Positions 1 through 9,530 of a DNA stretch of 64,000 nucleotides are shown piece after piece; positions within the stretch are counted from its first letter, which is position 1; each line of letters starts with the position of its first letter. The translations under genes and the position numbers were made by a program. The notes under the pieces are model-generated. The model searched no databases. It was given only the letters and a program-made list of their open reading frames with translations, and had not been told where the DNA came from. Source of the DNA: Aerococcus urinae. Lineage in GTDB: Bacteria > Bacillota > Bacilli > Lactobacillales > Aerococcaceae. Location of the stretch: assembly GCF_001543175.1 (NCBI RefSeq), contig NZ_CP014161.1:930001-994000 (forward strand). Direction: 5' to 3'.

Positions 1-1
1 A

Positions 2-1453
2 GGTCAATTTAGCACTAAACCATCTTGGAAGCGATTCTTATCAACCTTATTAGCTATCGCTATAACAGCTTTAGTGACTTTCTTTGTCACTAATTATCTG
101 ACCACAGGACGATTACCTTGGCAAATTCACGCTCAAAATACCATGTCTACCCAGGAAATTAATAAACTACAAAAAACATTTTCATTAATTACAGAAGGCT
201 ATATTGGTGACGTTGACCGAGAAAAATTAATTGATGGTGCCTTAAAAGGAATGACGGAAGCCGTTGATGACCCCTATACGACTTACTTGCATGGCGATGA
301 ATCTTCTCAATTAGACCAAGCCATTGAGGCTAATTTTGAAGGTATTGGCGCGCAAATTACAGTAAGGGATAATCAAATTGTGGTTATTAGCCCCATTAAG
401 GGCAGTCCAGCTGAAAAGGCAGGCATACAAACCGACGATATCATTAAAAGTGTTAATGGTGAGTCCTTGGAAGGAAAAAATGCCCAAGAAGCTGCTAATA
501 TGATCCGAGGAGAAGCGGGAAGTCAGGTCCAATTAGTGATTGAACGCGCTGGCAAACAGCGAGAGATGACCTTAACCCGAGAAAAAATTCCCCTGCAAAC
601 GGTCTATAGTCATCAAATTGAAGGCCATCCCGAAATTGGTCTCATTCAAATTTCTTCTTTCTCTGAACCTACCGCTAAAGATGTCCAGGAAACGGTTAAG
701 AGCATGCGCGAGGAAGGTGTTAAATCCTTTATCTTCGATGTTCGTGGCAATCCTGGGGGCTTACTCAGTTCAGCAATTCAAATTTCAAATTACTTCTTAT
801 CCGACGGAGATACTATTGTTCAAATTGAAGATAGCCAGGGCAATCGGAAGAAGATTCAAGCCGATAAAAGCAAGATGGGGGACTTTAAAATTGATGAACC
901 CAGTGTCCTCTTGATTGATAAGGGGAGTGCAAGTGCTTCTGAGATTCTAGCAGGTGCCTTACAGCAATCTGCCCATATTCCAGTCATTGGCAGTCAAAGT
1001 TTTGGTAAGGGTACCGTCCAAACAGTGGTCAAATTGGATGATAAGGACCAATTAAAAATAACTTATGCTCATTGGTTAACTCCTGATGGGTCTTGGATCC
1101 ATAAGCAAGGCATTAGCCCAAATATCGAAGCCAAACTCCCTGATTATTCAGAACTTTCCTTAGTTGATGGCAGTCAAAATTACCAATTAGGGGAAGAATC
1201 TGATAAAATAAAAAATATCCAAGCGCAACTTGCCTTATTAGGCTATCTGGAATCTGATCAAGTACAAGGAAAATTTGATGAACAGACTCAGATAGCCCTG
1301 AAGGCTTTCCAAGCAGATCATGAGCTTGAAAAAACTGGTCAAGTGAATGATGAAACTGCGCAAGCCTTAACTCGTGTGTTAAGAGACTATATTTTAGCCC
1401 ACGATACCCAAAAAGATAAAGCTGTTGACTATTTACTTGAGCATGCACAATAG
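2..1453 (+). CDS. S41 C-terminal processing peptidase (5' end outside window)
   Basis: Membrane-anchored serine protease of the CtpA/CtpB family, acting at the outer face of the membrane. The reading frame is open from the first base of the window, so the start lies upstream; the visible N-terminus (Lys-Arg followed by a hydrophobic run to about base 110) is the membrane anchor. A PDZ domain follows (around 'GSPAEKAGIQTDDIIKSVNG'). The catalytic core has the Ser in 'KGSASASEILAG' and the Lys in 'SFGKGTVQT'. The last ~65 residues form a peptidoglycan-binding PGB_1 domain (repeat around 'LALLGYL' and 'ALKAFQADH'), as in Bacillus CtpB-like enzymes. It sits 17 bp before lepB, so a secretion/processing unit is likely. 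The family assignment is firm; the substrate is unknown. Confidence 0.93.
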   Translation, partial: GQFSTKPSWKRFLSTLLAIAITALVTFFVTNYLTTGRLPWQIHAQNTMSTQEINKLQKTFSLITEGYIGDVDREKLIDGALKGMTEAVDDPYTTYLHGDESSQLDQAIEANFEGIGAQITVRDNQIVVISPIKGSPAEKAGIQTDDIIKSVNGESLEGKNAQEAANMIRGEAGSQVQLVIERAGKQREMTLTREKIPLQTVYSHQIEGHPEIGLIQISSFSEPTAKDVQETVKSMREEGVKSFIFDVRGNPGGLLSSAIQISNYFLSDGDTIVQIEDSQGNRKKIQADKSKMGDFKIDEPSVLLIDKGSASASEILAGALQQSAHIPVIGSQSFGKGTVQTVVKLDDKDQLKITYAHWLTPDGSWIHKQGISPNIEAKLPDYSELSLVDGSQNYQLGEESDKIKNIQAQLALLGYLESDQVQGKFDEQTQIALKAFQADHELEKTGQVNDETAQALTRVLRDYILAHDTQKDKAVDYLLEHAQ

Positions 1454-1470
1454 AAGAAGGTTTTAGATTA

Positions 1471-1998
1471 ATGAAGAAATTTCTTAGTGGTATTGGAGAA
1501 ATCATTATTATTGTAGCGGTTGCCCTCCTACTCTATCTAGGGATTCGCCATTTCATCGGTTTTCAATTTACTGTTAGAGGGGCCTCTATGAATCCCACAA
1601 CCGAGGATGGCCAGCATCTCATCGTTAGCCGCCTGGGGGATGTGGACCGTTTTGATATCGTTGTATTAGATGCTCCGGATAATAGCGGGGATAAATATAT
1701 CAAAAGAGTTATAGGTATGCCAGGAGACAAGGTGGAGTATCGTGATAATCAATTATATATTAATGACCAAGCGTACGATGAGCCTTATCTCAATGAATTA
1801 AAAGCCGAAAATCCTGGGAAATTAGTGACTGAGAATTTTACTATTGAAAAAGTTCCCGAAGATTCCTATTTTGTAATGGGAGATAATCGACCAGTTTCAA
1901 AGGACAGCCGTGCTTTTGGGCCAGTAGCTGGTGATCTCATTTACGGAGAAGTTAATTGGAGGATTTGGCCTTTTGATGAAGCCGGTCGAATTGAGTAA
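1471..1998 (+). CDS. lepB: Signal peptidase I
   Basis: Type I signal peptidase (S26), which removes signal peptides from secreted preproteins on the outer membrane face. The protein is 175 aa, the usual size for Gram-positive SipS-type enzymes. One N-terminal membrane helix (about residues 8-30) precedes the catalytic Ser39 in 'RGASMNPT'. The catalytic Lys78 is in 'YIKRVIGMPGD', and the C-terminal conserved box is 'GDNRPVSKDSRAFG'. The ATG follows an AGAAGG site after the upstream protease. The two genes are only 17 bp apart and probably cotranscribed. Confidence 0.95.
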   Translation: MKKFLSGIGEIIIIVAVALLLYLGIRHFIGFQFTVRGASMNPTTEDGQHLIVSRLGDVDRFDIVVLDAPDNSGDKYIKRVIGMPGDKVEYRDNQLYINDQAYDEPYLNELKAENPGKLVTENFTIEKVPEDSYFVMGDNRPVSKDSRAFGPVAGDLIYGEVNWRIWPFDEAGRIE

Positions 1999-2019
1999 TA
2001 GAATAATTGAATGGATGAG

Positions 2020-2052
2020 AAGGCAGTTTCAAAGATGTAGCTGCCTTTTCTT
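2020..2052 (+). terminator. Hairpin between lepB and rbgA, weak terminator
   Basis: AAGGCAG at 2020-2026 pairs with CTGCCTT at 2041-2047 across a 14-nt loop and is followed by a short T-rich run. The stem is only 7 bp and the rbgA ribosome site starts directly after it, so it may only reduce read-through. Confidence 0.4.
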
Positions 2053-2070
2053 ATGAGGAAGGTGAAGAAA

Positions 2071-2952
2071 ATGAGCACAATACAATGGTTCCCTGGCCAC
2101 ATGGCCAAGGCTAAAAGACAAGTTCAAGAACAATTAAAGAGTGTGGATTGGGTAGTAGAAATTCGTGATGCCCGTATCCCTATAGCCAGTAAAAATCCTT
2201 TAATTGATCAGATTATTCAACATAAAAAGCGCTTAATTGTCTTAAATAAAGCCGATTTAGCTGATCCTATTCAAAATAAACTGTGGCTAAATCACTTAAG
2301 AAACAAAGATACCGATGCCATTGCTATCGATAGTAAAAATAATAAAGAAATCAAGAAGCTCCGCCATTACCTCTTGGAAGTGACTGGTGGCGAGCGGAAA
2401 AAATGGCTAGACAAGGGCATGAAACAAAAAACGATACGTTTAATGGTACTAGGGATTCCTAACGTGGGTAAGTCGACCCTGATTAATCAACTGACTCATA
2501 AGAAATCAGCAAAAGTAGGGAATCGCCCTGGTGTTACCAAAGGACAGCAATGGGTACAAATTGATAAAGACTTTTCTTTATTGGATACCCCTGGCATCCT
2601 CTGGCCTAAATTTGAAGACCCACTGGTGGGGATGAACCTCGCTCTGACAGGAGCTATTAAAGATACTCATTACTATAGTGATGACATTGCTCTTTATGCC
2701 ATGCAATTTATGATGGATTATTATATGGAAGACTTTTGTCAGTTTTTTAATTTATCAGAAGAGGAAGCCCAACCGCCTTATCCTGAATTAATGATGTCAT
2801 TGACAAATAAAATGGGAATGAAAGATGACTATGAGCGCTTTAGCGACTGGCTAATTCGTGAACTTCGTAGTGGAAAAATTGCGCCAATGACCCTTGATCG
2901 TTATGAAGATTATCGACTGGAACAAGCTGAGGAAGGATCAGCTGATGACTAA
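2071..2952 (+). CDS. rbgA: Ribosome biogenesis GTPase RbgA (YlqF)
   Basis: Circularly permuted GTPase needed for late assembly of the 50S subunit. The permuted motif order is visible: G4 (NKAD, about residue 59) comes before G1 'GIPNVGKSTLIN', then G2 'PGVTKG' and G3 'DTPG'. The N-terminal 'WFPGHMAKAKR' is the RbgA signature, and the C-terminal domain is the ANTAR-like half. I chose the ATG at 2071, not one 18 bp upstream, because it has the AGGAAGGTG ribosome site at normal spacing and gives the family N-terminus; length 293 aa. It overlaps rnhB by 8 bp, the same order as in Bacillus. Confidence 0.95.
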   Translation: MSTIQWFPGHMAKAKRQVQEQLKSVDWVVEIRDARIPIASKNPLIDQIIQHKKRLIVLNKADLADPIQNKLWLNHLRNKDTDAIAIDSKNNKEIKKLRHYLLEVTGGERKKWLDKGMKQKTIRLMVLGIPNVGKSTLINQLTHKKSAKVGNRPGVTKGQQWVQIDKDFSLLDTPGILWPKFEDPLVGMNLALTGAIKDTHYYSDDIALYAMQFMMDYYMEDFCQFFNLSEEEAQPPYPELMMSLTNKMGMKDDYERFSDWLIRELRSGKIAPMTLDRYEDYRLEQAEEGSADD

Positions 2953-3721
2953 AGATAAGCTAACCGTACAAGCGATCAAAGACTACTTGAAACAGGACCT
3001 ATCAGCCATTGATACCGACTTAGTGGCTAGCTGGCGATTAGACCAGCGACAGGGCGTTATCAAGGCTTTACGCCAGTATGATCGCCGTTTGACTAAGGAG
3101 TCAGAGCGTCAAGAACATATACGTTATATGAACCAAATTGAAACTGACTTACATGCTCAGGGCTTTCAATATATTGCCGGTGTAGATGAGGTCGGACGTG
3201 GTCCCTTAGCTGGGCCAGTGGTCACTGCGGCAGTCATTTTAAAACCCAAGCGCCCCCTATTTGATTTGCGCGATTCTAAACAACTTAGTCAAGCCCAACG
3301 GCAAAACTTAATTCCTTTGATTAAAGAGAATAGTGTCGCTATAGCTATTGATGTCCAAGATAATGAGGCCATTGATCGCTACAATATTTTAAATGCCACC
3401 AAACGCTCAATGATGAATAGTATAAAGAAATTAAGTCCGCAAGCAGAATATGTTTTAATTGATGCTGTCGACCTTCCCCTAGATATCCCTCATAGTAGTC
3501 TCATTAAGGGGGATGACCGGGTAAGCGCAATCGCTGCTGCTAGCATTATCGCTAAAGAATATCGTGACCAAATCATGCGTGACTATGCTAAGCAATATCC
3601 AGCTTATGGCTTCGACCGCAATGTCGGTTATGGGACCAAGGAACATCTTAAAGCAATAGAGACTTATGGGCCTTGCCCCATCCATCGGAAAAGCTTTGCA
3701 CCAATTAAGAATTATTTTTAA
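2945..3721 (+). CDS. rnhB: Ribonuclease HII
   Basis: Removes RNA from RNA/DNA hybrids and single ribonucleotides from DNA. It is 258 aa. The active-site motif 'GVDEVGRGPLAGPV' gives Asp81 and Glu82; further acidic residues are Asp174 in 'VLIDAVDLP' and the Asp in 'AKEYRD'. The N-terminal ~70 residues form the extension usual in Gram-positive RnhB. The ATG at 2945 overlaps the rbgA stop and is preceded by GAGGAAGG at good spacing, so translation is probably coupled. Confidence 0.95.
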   Translation: MTKDKLTVQAIKDYLKQDLSAIDTDLVASWRLDQRQGVIKALRQYDRRLTKESERQEHIRYMNQIETDLHAQGFQYIAGVDEVGRGPLAGPVVTAAVILKPKRPLFDLRDSKQLSQAQRQNLIPLIKENSVAIAIDVQDNEAIDRYNILNATKRSMMNSIKKLSPQAEYVLIDAVDLPLDIPHSSLIKGDDRVSAIAAASIIAKEYRDQIMRDYAKQYPAYGFDRNVGYGTKEHLKAIETYGPCPIHRKSFAPIKNYF

Positions 3722-3770
3722 TGAAATTGTCATCCTTTTACGGCTGAATAGGCTATGAAAGGGTGGTTAT

Positions 3771-4655
3771 ATGTATGATGAAAGGAATTATCAAGGTGCT
3801 AGGCAAGTACTCATTCATTTAACGGAGTCTGCCATAGTGGGTTATGAGGATCGAGTCCAGGTGTTTAAAGGCTTATTAGAGAATCCTGATTATCAAGGGG
3901 TGCTGAGAACGTATTTAAAAGAGAGAAAATATTATCCTGAACTCCTTCGCTTTTTGAGCCAGAGACCTTGGTCTTTTTATCAAAACTATTATGAGAAAGA
4001 GAAAATTTTCCCCATCACTTACTTCGATCCTCAATACCCAGACCTTTTAAAAGAAAGTTATAAACCGCCTTTGGTTTTATTTTGTCAGGGCAATATTGCC
4101 TGGTTAAAGGCCGATAGTTTATCTATTGTTGGTGCGAGAGATTGTAGTAACTATGCCCAAAAAGTTATTGATAAACTGGTGCCAAATCTTGTTAACTCTT
4201 TAGTTATTGTGAGTGGTTTGGCTCGTGGAGTTGACAGCCTTGCCCACCGCGCCAGTATTCAAAATTCAGGCAGAACCATCGCTGTGATAGGGACCGGTCT
4301 AGCTAAGTTTTACCCTAAAGAACACCGCGCTTTACAAGATTTTATTGCTAAAAATCACCTGCTAGTCTCGCCACTGCCTAGTTTTACCGGGGTGAAAAAG
4401 TGGCATTTTCCTTACCGAAATGAAGTGATTGCGGGACTTTCCAGGGCCACCTGGGTTATTGAAGCTAAGGAAAAATCGGGCAGTTTAATTACTGCTAATT
4501 ATGCCTTACAGGCCAATCGCGAGGTTTTGGCTACTCCAGGTGATATATTTAGTATCCGTTCCCAAGGCACTAATGCTTTAATTCAGGCAGGGGCCAAACT
4601 GATTAGTGAAGCGGATGATATCTTAGAGACTTATCGTTATCCTTCTTTTATTTAA
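3771..4655 (+). CDS. dprA: DNA-processing protein DprA (Smf)
   Basis: Rossmann-fold protein that loads RecA on incoming single-stranded DNA in natural transformation. Length is 294 aa. The diagnostic stretches are 'SIVGARDCSNYA', 'SGLARGVDSLAHRASI', 'AVIGTGLAKFYPKEH' and 'EVLATPGDIFSIRSQGTN'. The typical nucleotide-binding Gly-rich loop is present. The start ATG has a GGGTGG site. With comEB later in the window it suggests the organism keeps part of a competence gene set. It lies between rnhB and topA, a common Firmicutes order. Confidence 0.95.
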   Translation: MYDERNYQGARQVLIHLTESAIVGYEDRVQVFKGLLENPDYQGVLRTYLKERKYYPELLRFLSQRPWSFYQNYYEKEKIFPITYFDPQYPDLLKESYKPPLVLFCQGNIAWLKADSLSIVGARDCSNYAQKVIDKLVPNLVNSLVIVSGLARGVDSLAHRASIQNSGRTIAVIGTGLAKFYPKEHRALQDFIAKNHLLVSPLPSFTGVKKWHFPYRNEVIAGLSRATWVIEAKEKSGSLITANYALQANREVLATPGDIFSIRSQGTNALIQAGAKLISEADDILETYRYPSFI

Positions 4656-4673
4656 CAGCTAAAAATCTTATAT

Positions 4674-4702
4674 TTGACAAGGTTAAAAAATTCGCCTATG
4701 AT
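4674..4702 (+). promoter_or_regulatory. topA promoter
   Basis: TTGACA at 4674-4679, a 17-nt spacer and TATGAT at 4697-4702. This is a near-consensus housekeeping promoter about 40 bp before the topA start. Confidence 0.8.
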
Positions 4703-4742
4703 ATGAAGCGTTTAAATCTCCCAAGAAGAGAGGAGCATATTA

Positions 4743-6833
4743 TTGGCTACAAAAAGAAAGAAAACACCTAAAAAAGATTTAGTGATTGTCGAATCACCAA
4801 CGAAAGCAAAAACGATTGAGAAATACTTAGGACGTAAATATAAAGTGGTGGCAAGTAAGGGCCACTTACGTGATCTTCCTAAAAGTAAAATGGGAATAGA
4901 TATCGAAAATAATTATGATCCCCATTATATTACAATTCGTGGTAAGGGAGATACGATCAAAGATCTTAAAAAAGAAGCTAAAAAGGCAAATAATATCTAC
5001 TTAGCTTCTGACCCGGACCGGGAAGGAGAAGCGATTGCTTGGCACTTAGCCCATATTTTAAAATTAGATCCCGAAGAAGACATCCGGGTCACTTATAATG
5101 AAATTACCAAGGATACGGTTAAAGAAGCGATTAACAATCCACGTGCCATCGATAAGGACTTGGTGGACGCTCAGCAGGCAAGACGGATCTTAGACCGCTT
5201 GGTGGGCTATAATTTGTCCCCAATTTTATGGGCTAAGGTCAAGAAAGGCCTATCCGCTGGACGGGTACAATCCGTTGCCTTAAAAATGGTCGTTGACCGC
5301 GAAGAAGAAATCCGTAACTTTGTGCCTGAAGAATATTGGAGCATTGAAGGGGTCTTTCAAAAAGGAAAAGAAACTTTCAAGGCCAATGCTTCCAAATTTA
5401 AGGGTGAAAAAATTGATCTAAAAAATGAAGATGATGTTAAAGCCTTAATGGCTAACCTCAGCAGTGATCAATTTGAAGTTCAAAATTTGACCAAAAAGCA
5501 AAGAAAACGAAATCCGCAAAAGCCATTTACGACTTCTTCCCTCCAACAAGAAGCTTCCAAACGCTTACGCTTTAGAACGCGAAAGACGATGATGGTTGCC
5601 CAACAGCTCTATGAAGGGATTAAATTAGGCAATGAAGGGACAGTCGGTTTAATTACCTACATGCGTACAGACTCTACCCGGATCTCTGAAGGTGCTAAAC
5701 AAGAAGCTGGCCAATTTATCCAAGACAAATACGGTAAGGAATATATTGGTAAGGGGACTAGTGGGGCCAGCGGGCAAGGTGCTCAGGATGCCCATGAGGC
5801 TATTCGTCCAACTTCTGCCTTTCGCCATCCCGATAACGTAGAAGCTTATCTCAGTAAAGACCAGTTCAAGTTATATAGTCTGATCTGGTCCCGCTTCATG
5901 GCTAGTGAAATGGCACCGGCTGTTTATGATACGGTGGCTTGTGACCTGGTTCAAAATGATGTGAGTTTTAGGGCAAATGGATCAAAAATTAAATTTACTG
6001 GTTACCTTAGAGTTTATCCGGATAATAATGAAAAGGATAATCTCTTGCCAGAACTAGAAAATGGTGAAAAGGTAAAGAGTAAAGAATTAACTCCAAACCA
6101 ACATTTTACCCAACCACCAGCTCGCTATACTGAAGCTAGCTTAATTAAGACTCTAGAAGAATTAGGGGTTGGACGTCCTTCTACTTACTCACCAACTTTA
6201 GAAACCTTGATTAAACGCTACTATGTTAAATTAGAAGCTAGACGCTTTGAACCCACTGAATTAGGTGAGATTGTTAATAGTTTAATTTCTGAATTTTTCC
6301 CTGATATTGTTGATCCACAATTTACCGCTAACTTGGAAGATGAATTAGACCATGTGGAAGACGGTAATAAGAATTGGATAGACGTCGTCGATGCTTTCTA
6401 TCAACCTTTTAGTAAGGATATTGAAAAAGCTGACCAAGAAATGGAAAAAATCGAAATTAAAGACGAACCAGCAGGCTTTGATTGTGACGTCTGTGGCCAT
6501 CCAATGGTAATTAAATTAGGACGTTATGGGAAGTTTTATGCATGTAGTAATTTTCCTGATTGCCGTAATACTAAAGCCATTGTTAAAGAAATCGGCGTGA
6601 ATTGCCCAACCTGTAAGGAAGGACAAGTTGTCGAACGTAAATCGAAGAAAAAACGGATCTTTTATGGTTGTTCCCGTTATCCTGATTGTGATTTTGTCTC
6701 CTGGGATAAACCGGTGGGCCGATCCTGTCCTAAATGTGACCATTACTTGGTTGAAAAGAAAAAACGCGGCTCTAAACAAGTGATTTGTAGCAATTGTGAC
6801 TATAAAGAAGATGTCCAAAAAGGCGATGATTAG
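4743..6833 (+). CDS. topA: DNA topoisomerase I
   Basis: Type IA topoisomerase that relaxes negative supercoils. It is 696 aa. The Toprim domain opens with '[17 protein letters not shown]' and contains '[14 protein letters not shown]'. The catalytic Tyr306 lies in 'YMRTDSTR'. Three C-terminal zinc-ribbon repeats are seen: CxxC...CxxxxxC pairs near residues 580, 625 and 660, the last of the form CPKC...CSNC. The start is TTG at 4743, behind a GAGAGGAG site and its own promoter. It is followed by a strong terminator, so it is a single-gene unit. Confidence 0.96.
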   Translation: MATKRKKTPKKDLVIVESPTKAKTIEKYLGRKYKVVASKGHLRDLPKSKMGIDIENNYDPHYITIRGKGDTIKDLKKEAKKANNIYLASDPDREGEAIAWHLAHILKLDPEEDIRVTYNEITKDTVKEAINNPRAIDKDLVDAQQARRILDRLVGYNLSPILWAKVKKGLSAGRVQSVALKMVVDREEEIRNFVPEEYWSIEGVFQKGKETFKANASKFKGEKIDLKNEDDVKALMANLSSDQFEVQNLTKKQRKRNPQKPFTTSSLQQEASKRLRFRTRKTMMVAQQLYEGIKLGNEGTVGLITYMRTDSTRISEGAKQEAGQFIQDKYGKEYIGKGTSGASGQGAQDAHEAIRPTSAFRHPDNVEAYLSKDQFKLYSLIWSRFMASEMAPAVYDTVACDLVQNDVSFRANGSKIKFTGYLRVYPDNNEKDNLLPELENGEKVKSKELTPNQHFTQPPARYTEASLIKTLEELGVGRPSTYSPTLETLIKRYYVKLEARRFEPTELGEIVNSLISEFFPDIVDPQFTANLEDELDHVEDGNKNWIDVVDAFYQPFSKDIEKADQEMEKIEIKDEPAGFDCDVCGHPMVIKLGRYGKFYACSNFPDCRNTKAIVKEIGVNCPTCKEGQVVERKSKKKRIFYGCSRYPDCDFVSWDKPVGRSCPKCDHYLVEKKKRGSKQVICSNCDYKEDVQKGDD

Positions 6834-6852
6834 AGCGTTTGCTGACAGAATA

Positions 6853-6890
6853 GAAACCTGATAATCGAAGAGGATTACAGGTTTTTATTT
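6853..6890 (+). terminator. topA terminator
   Basis: AAACCTG-(A)-TAATC pairs with GATTA-CAGGTTT around a GAAGAG loop, followed by TTTTATTTTT. A 12-bp stem with one bulge and a T tract: a good Rho-independent terminator. Confidence 0.9.
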
Positions 6891-6946
6891 TTACTCAGTA
6901 AAAGGTAAATTAACTTTATAAATGTTTTGAAAATTCCGACAATTAC

Positions 6947-6975
6947 TTGAAAAGAGCGCCTTAATATGGTAGATT
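6947..6975 (+). promoter_or_regulatory. xerC-codY promoter
   Basis: TTGAAA at 6947-6952, 17-nt spacer, TAGATT at 6970-6975. It sits just upstream of xerC and after the topA terminator, so xerC-codY is read from its own promoter. Confidence 0.6.
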
Positions 6976-6996
6976 ATATGAGCTAAGAGGGATTTT

Positions 6997-7926
6997 ATGA
7001 CTTTTGAAAGTTATCGAAAAAGGTTAAAAGAATATATAAAAGATGAGAAACATTATAGTGATCAGACCTTAAAGGCGTATTTAAGCGATTTTGATGACTT
7101 TATCTATTTTATTAGTGATGAACTATTAATAAGCGATTTCAAGCAGTTAAGTTACCGAGATATTCGCCTCTATTTAAGTCACCTGCAAAGAAAGGGCCTG
7201 AGTCGTAAAAGTTTAGCTCGGTATTTAAGTAGCTTGAGAACCGCCTTTAATCGTTTTCTTGACCAAGGCCTGGTTGATGACAATCCGTTTACCTATGTTC
7301 AAGCGGCTAAAACGGGACTAAAATTACCCGATTTTTTTTATGAAGCTGAGTTAGATCCCTTGTTTGAGGCGGCTAAGGGGCCGCGAGCCCTGGATAAGCG
7401 AAATATAGCGCTGTTAGAATTCTTATATGCGACTGGTGCTCGGGTGAGTGAATGTACTAACTTGACCATAAGGCAAGTGGATCTTAAAAATTCTATTGTC
7501 TTACTGCATGGCAAGGGGAGCAAAGATCGCTATGTTCCTTTTGGATCCTATTGTAAAAAAGCATTGGAGGAATACTTGGATTCTGGCCGACCTGATCTCT
7601 TAAAGGGCCATGATCATGAGTACATTTTCGTTAATAGTCGGGGAGAAGCCTTGACTCCATCAGGCGTGACTTATATTTTGAATGATTTAGTCAAAAAAAG
7701 CGCCATTAACCTGGATATTCATCCCCATAAATTACGCCATTCTTTTGCTACCCATCTCCTTAACCATGGAGCCGATATAAGGACAGTACAAGAATTATTA
7801 GGGCACTCAAGTTTATCTAGTACGCAAATTTATACCCATATGTCAAAAGAATCTTTAAGAAATAATTATTTAAAATACTTTCCAAGAGCTAAGCATAGTG
7901 ATGTACATAAGGAGGACAAAGAATGA
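6997..7926 (+). CDS. xerC: Tyrosine recombinase XerC (CodV)
   Basis: Site-specific recombinase that resolves chromosome dimers at dif. It is 309 aa with an N-terminal SAM-like core-binding domain (about residues 1-90). All catalytic residues are present: Arg149 in 'GARVSE', Lys173 in 'HGKGSKDR', His244 and Arg247 in 'HPHKLRHSF', His270 in 'LLGHSS' and Tyr279 in 'IYTHMS'. Its position directly before codY supports XerC rather than XerD. Its stop overlaps the codY start as ATGA, so the two are translationally coupled. Confidence 0.92.
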   Translation: MTFESYRKRLKEYIKDEKHYSDQTLKAYLSDFDDFIYFISDELLISDFKQLSYRDIRLYLSHLQRKGLSRKSLARYLSSLRTAFNRFLDQGLVDDNPFTYVQAAKTGLKLPDFFYEAELDPLFEAAKGPRALDKRNIALLEFLYATGARVSECTNLTIRQVDLKNSIVLLHGKGSKDRYVPFGSYCKKALEEYLDSGRPDLLKGHDHEYIFVNSRGEALTPSGVTYILNDLVKKSAINLDIHPHKLRHSFATHLLNHGADIRTVQELLGHSSLSSTQIYTHMSKESLRNNYLKYFPRAKHSDVHKEDKE

Positions 7927-8744
7927 TAGCTGAATCGGTAGAGAGCGTTTTAGAAAAAATTAGAGACATTAATAAGGTTATCCGCGAAGGGAATATTTAT
8001 GATGATGAGATGGCAGATTTTCCCTTTCAAAAGTTAGTCCGTTACTTAGCGGAAAATTTAGAGGCCAACGCTTATTTAGTATCTGTTGAAGGAGAACTAT
8101 TGGGGTATTTTGCTATTTATGAGGAAATCAATAGTGAGCGGACCGAAGCGATGATGCAAGCCCACCAACTCGACCCCAATTATTTAGATATTATCTCACC
8201 GATCCAAGAAACCAAGTCAAACATTCCAACTTCAGATGACCGGACGATCTTGGCCTTGGAATTTCGTGATAAATTTAACAAAGGTATGACCACCATTATT
8301 CCTATCTATGGTAATACCACCAAATTAGGCTATTTAATCCTAGCTCGTCCCTATGAAGACTTTAATTGCTATGACCTAATTCTTGGTGAATATGTGGGGA
8401 CGGTTCTAGCCATGGAGATGGTGTTTATTAAACGCCGTCGTCAAGAGGAAAAAGAACAGAAAAAACAAGTGGTGGATTCAGCTATTCGCTCACTTTCTTA
8501 TTCGGAATTAAATGCCTTATATGTTATTTTTAAAGACCTAGAAGAGCCACGTACCCGCATAACAGCCTCTAAAATTGCTAAGGAAGAGAATATTACCCGT
8601 TCTGTGATTGTAAATGCCTTACGAAAAATGGAATCTGCTGGGGTATTTACTTCCCGCTCTTTAGGGATGAAAGGGACCCATATTGATACTCAGAGTAAAG
8701 AAAACCTGGAGTATTTGAAAAAACGTTTAGCAGAAGAAGTTTAA
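7923..8744 (+). CDS. codY: Global regulator CodY
   Basis: GTP- and branched-chain-amino-acid-responsive repressor that controls nitrogen and amino-acid genes on entry to starvation. It is 273 aa, slightly longer than the ~260 aa of Bacillus because of a longer N-terminus. The N-terminal GAF domain carries 'NKGMTTIIPIYG' and 'LGEYVGTVLAMEM'. The C-terminal winged helix-turn-helix has the family-diagnostic 'NITRSVIVNALRKMESAG' and 'SRSLGMKGT'. An AAGGAGG site inside the end of xerC drives the ATG at 7923. Unlike in most Firmicutes, no hslVU lies between xerC and codY. Confidence 0.96.
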   Translation: MIAESVESVLEKIRDINKVIREGNIYDDEMADFPFQKLVRYLAENLEANAYLVSVEGELLGYFAIYEEINSERTEAMMQAHQLDPNYLDIISPIQETKSNIPTSDDRTILALEFRDKFNKGMTTIIPIYGNTTKLGYLILARPYEDFNCYDLILGEYVGTVLAMEMVFIKRRRQEEKEQKKQVVDSAIRSLSYSELNALYVIFKDLEEPRTRITASKIAKEENITRSVIVNALRKMESAGVFTSRSLGMKGTHIDTQSKENLEYLKKRLAEEV

Positions 8745-8747
8745 AGC

Positions 8748-8779
8748 AAAAAAATCGCGCCAGATGACGCGATTTTTTA
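8748..8779. terminator. Bidirectional terminator codY / plsY
   Basis: AAAAAATCGCG and CGCGATTTTTT flank an 8-nt loop. The A and T tracts on both sides allow it to serve both converging genes. Confidence 0.85.
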
Positions 8780-9388
8780 TTGTTTATTTTTTTTGTAGCC
8801 CAGGCCAAATGGCACTTTAGCTTCTTTACCGGCTAGGATGCGTTTAATATTATCTTTGTGGCGGTAAATGATTAGAAGGGTAATGAATAAGATCAAAATC
8901 CTAATCAAAACAGCATAATGAAAAGAAATGATAGAAGCTGCGATCATGGCTATAATGCTCGCTAGACTAACCATTCTAAAAAGATAGAGAACAATGAAAA
9001 AGACCGCAATCCCTCCTAAGGAAGCCAGGGGCGCCAGAGCTAAACCTACGCCAAAACTGGTCGCTACGGCTTTTCCACCTTTGAAGTGGAGAAAAAGTGA
9101 AAAGGTATGGCCTAAGATAGCCGCTAAACCAAAAAGCATGCTATCAATATCAGTAAAGTGAGAACTGTAATTAGCGATAAGAACCGGTAGCATTCCCTTT
9201 ACCATATCGCACAGGAATACTAATAAGCCACCCTTGGGACCAAAGGCACGGAAGGCGTTGGTCGTACCAATATTTCCTGAGCCCACCCCGCGAATGTCTT
9301 TGTGGTAAAGATACTTACCGATAACCACACCGAATGGAATTGAGCCCATTAGATATGAAATAAATAGGAAGATAAGATTAATTATCAT
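8777..9388 (-). CDS. plsY: Glycerol-3-phosphate acyltransferase PlsY
   Basis: Integral membrane enzyme that transfers acyl from acyl-phosphate to glycerol-3-phosphate, the first committed step of phospholipid synthesis. It is 203 aa with about 5 membrane segments. The three conserved cytoplasmic motifs are seen: 'GSIPFGVVIGK', 'GSGNIGTTNAFRA' and 'GHTFSLFLHFKGGKA'. The ATG follows AAGGAATC. It is divergent from parE, an arrangement shared with streptococci and enterococci. Confidence 0.95.
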   Translation of the reverse strand: MIINLIFLFISYLMGSIPFGVVIGKYLYHKDIRGVGSGNIGTTNAFRAFGPKGGLLVFLCDMVKGMLPVLIANYSSHFTDIDSMLFGLAAILGHTFSLFLHFKGGKAVATSFGVGLALAPLASLGGIAVFFIVLYLFRMVSLASIIAMIAASIISFHYAVLIRILILFITLLIIYRHKDNIKRILAGKEAKVPFGLGYKKNKQ

Positions 9389-9462
9389 TAGCTGATTCCT
9401 TTCTATTCAGTTATTGGTATTATAGCATAAGTCAAAGGGAGCGTTTGAGCGAGAAAAAAATT

Positions 9463-9490
9463 TTGCAATTTAATGAAATTAAAGTATTAT
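9463..9490 (+). promoter_or_regulatory. parE-parC promoter
   Basis: TTGCAA at 9463-9468, 16-nt spacer, TATTAT at 9485-9490, about 40 bp before the chosen parE start. Confidence 0.6.
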
Positions 9491-9530
9491 GGTAAATATG
9501 CATATAAATAGGTTAGAGGAGATGCACTGC

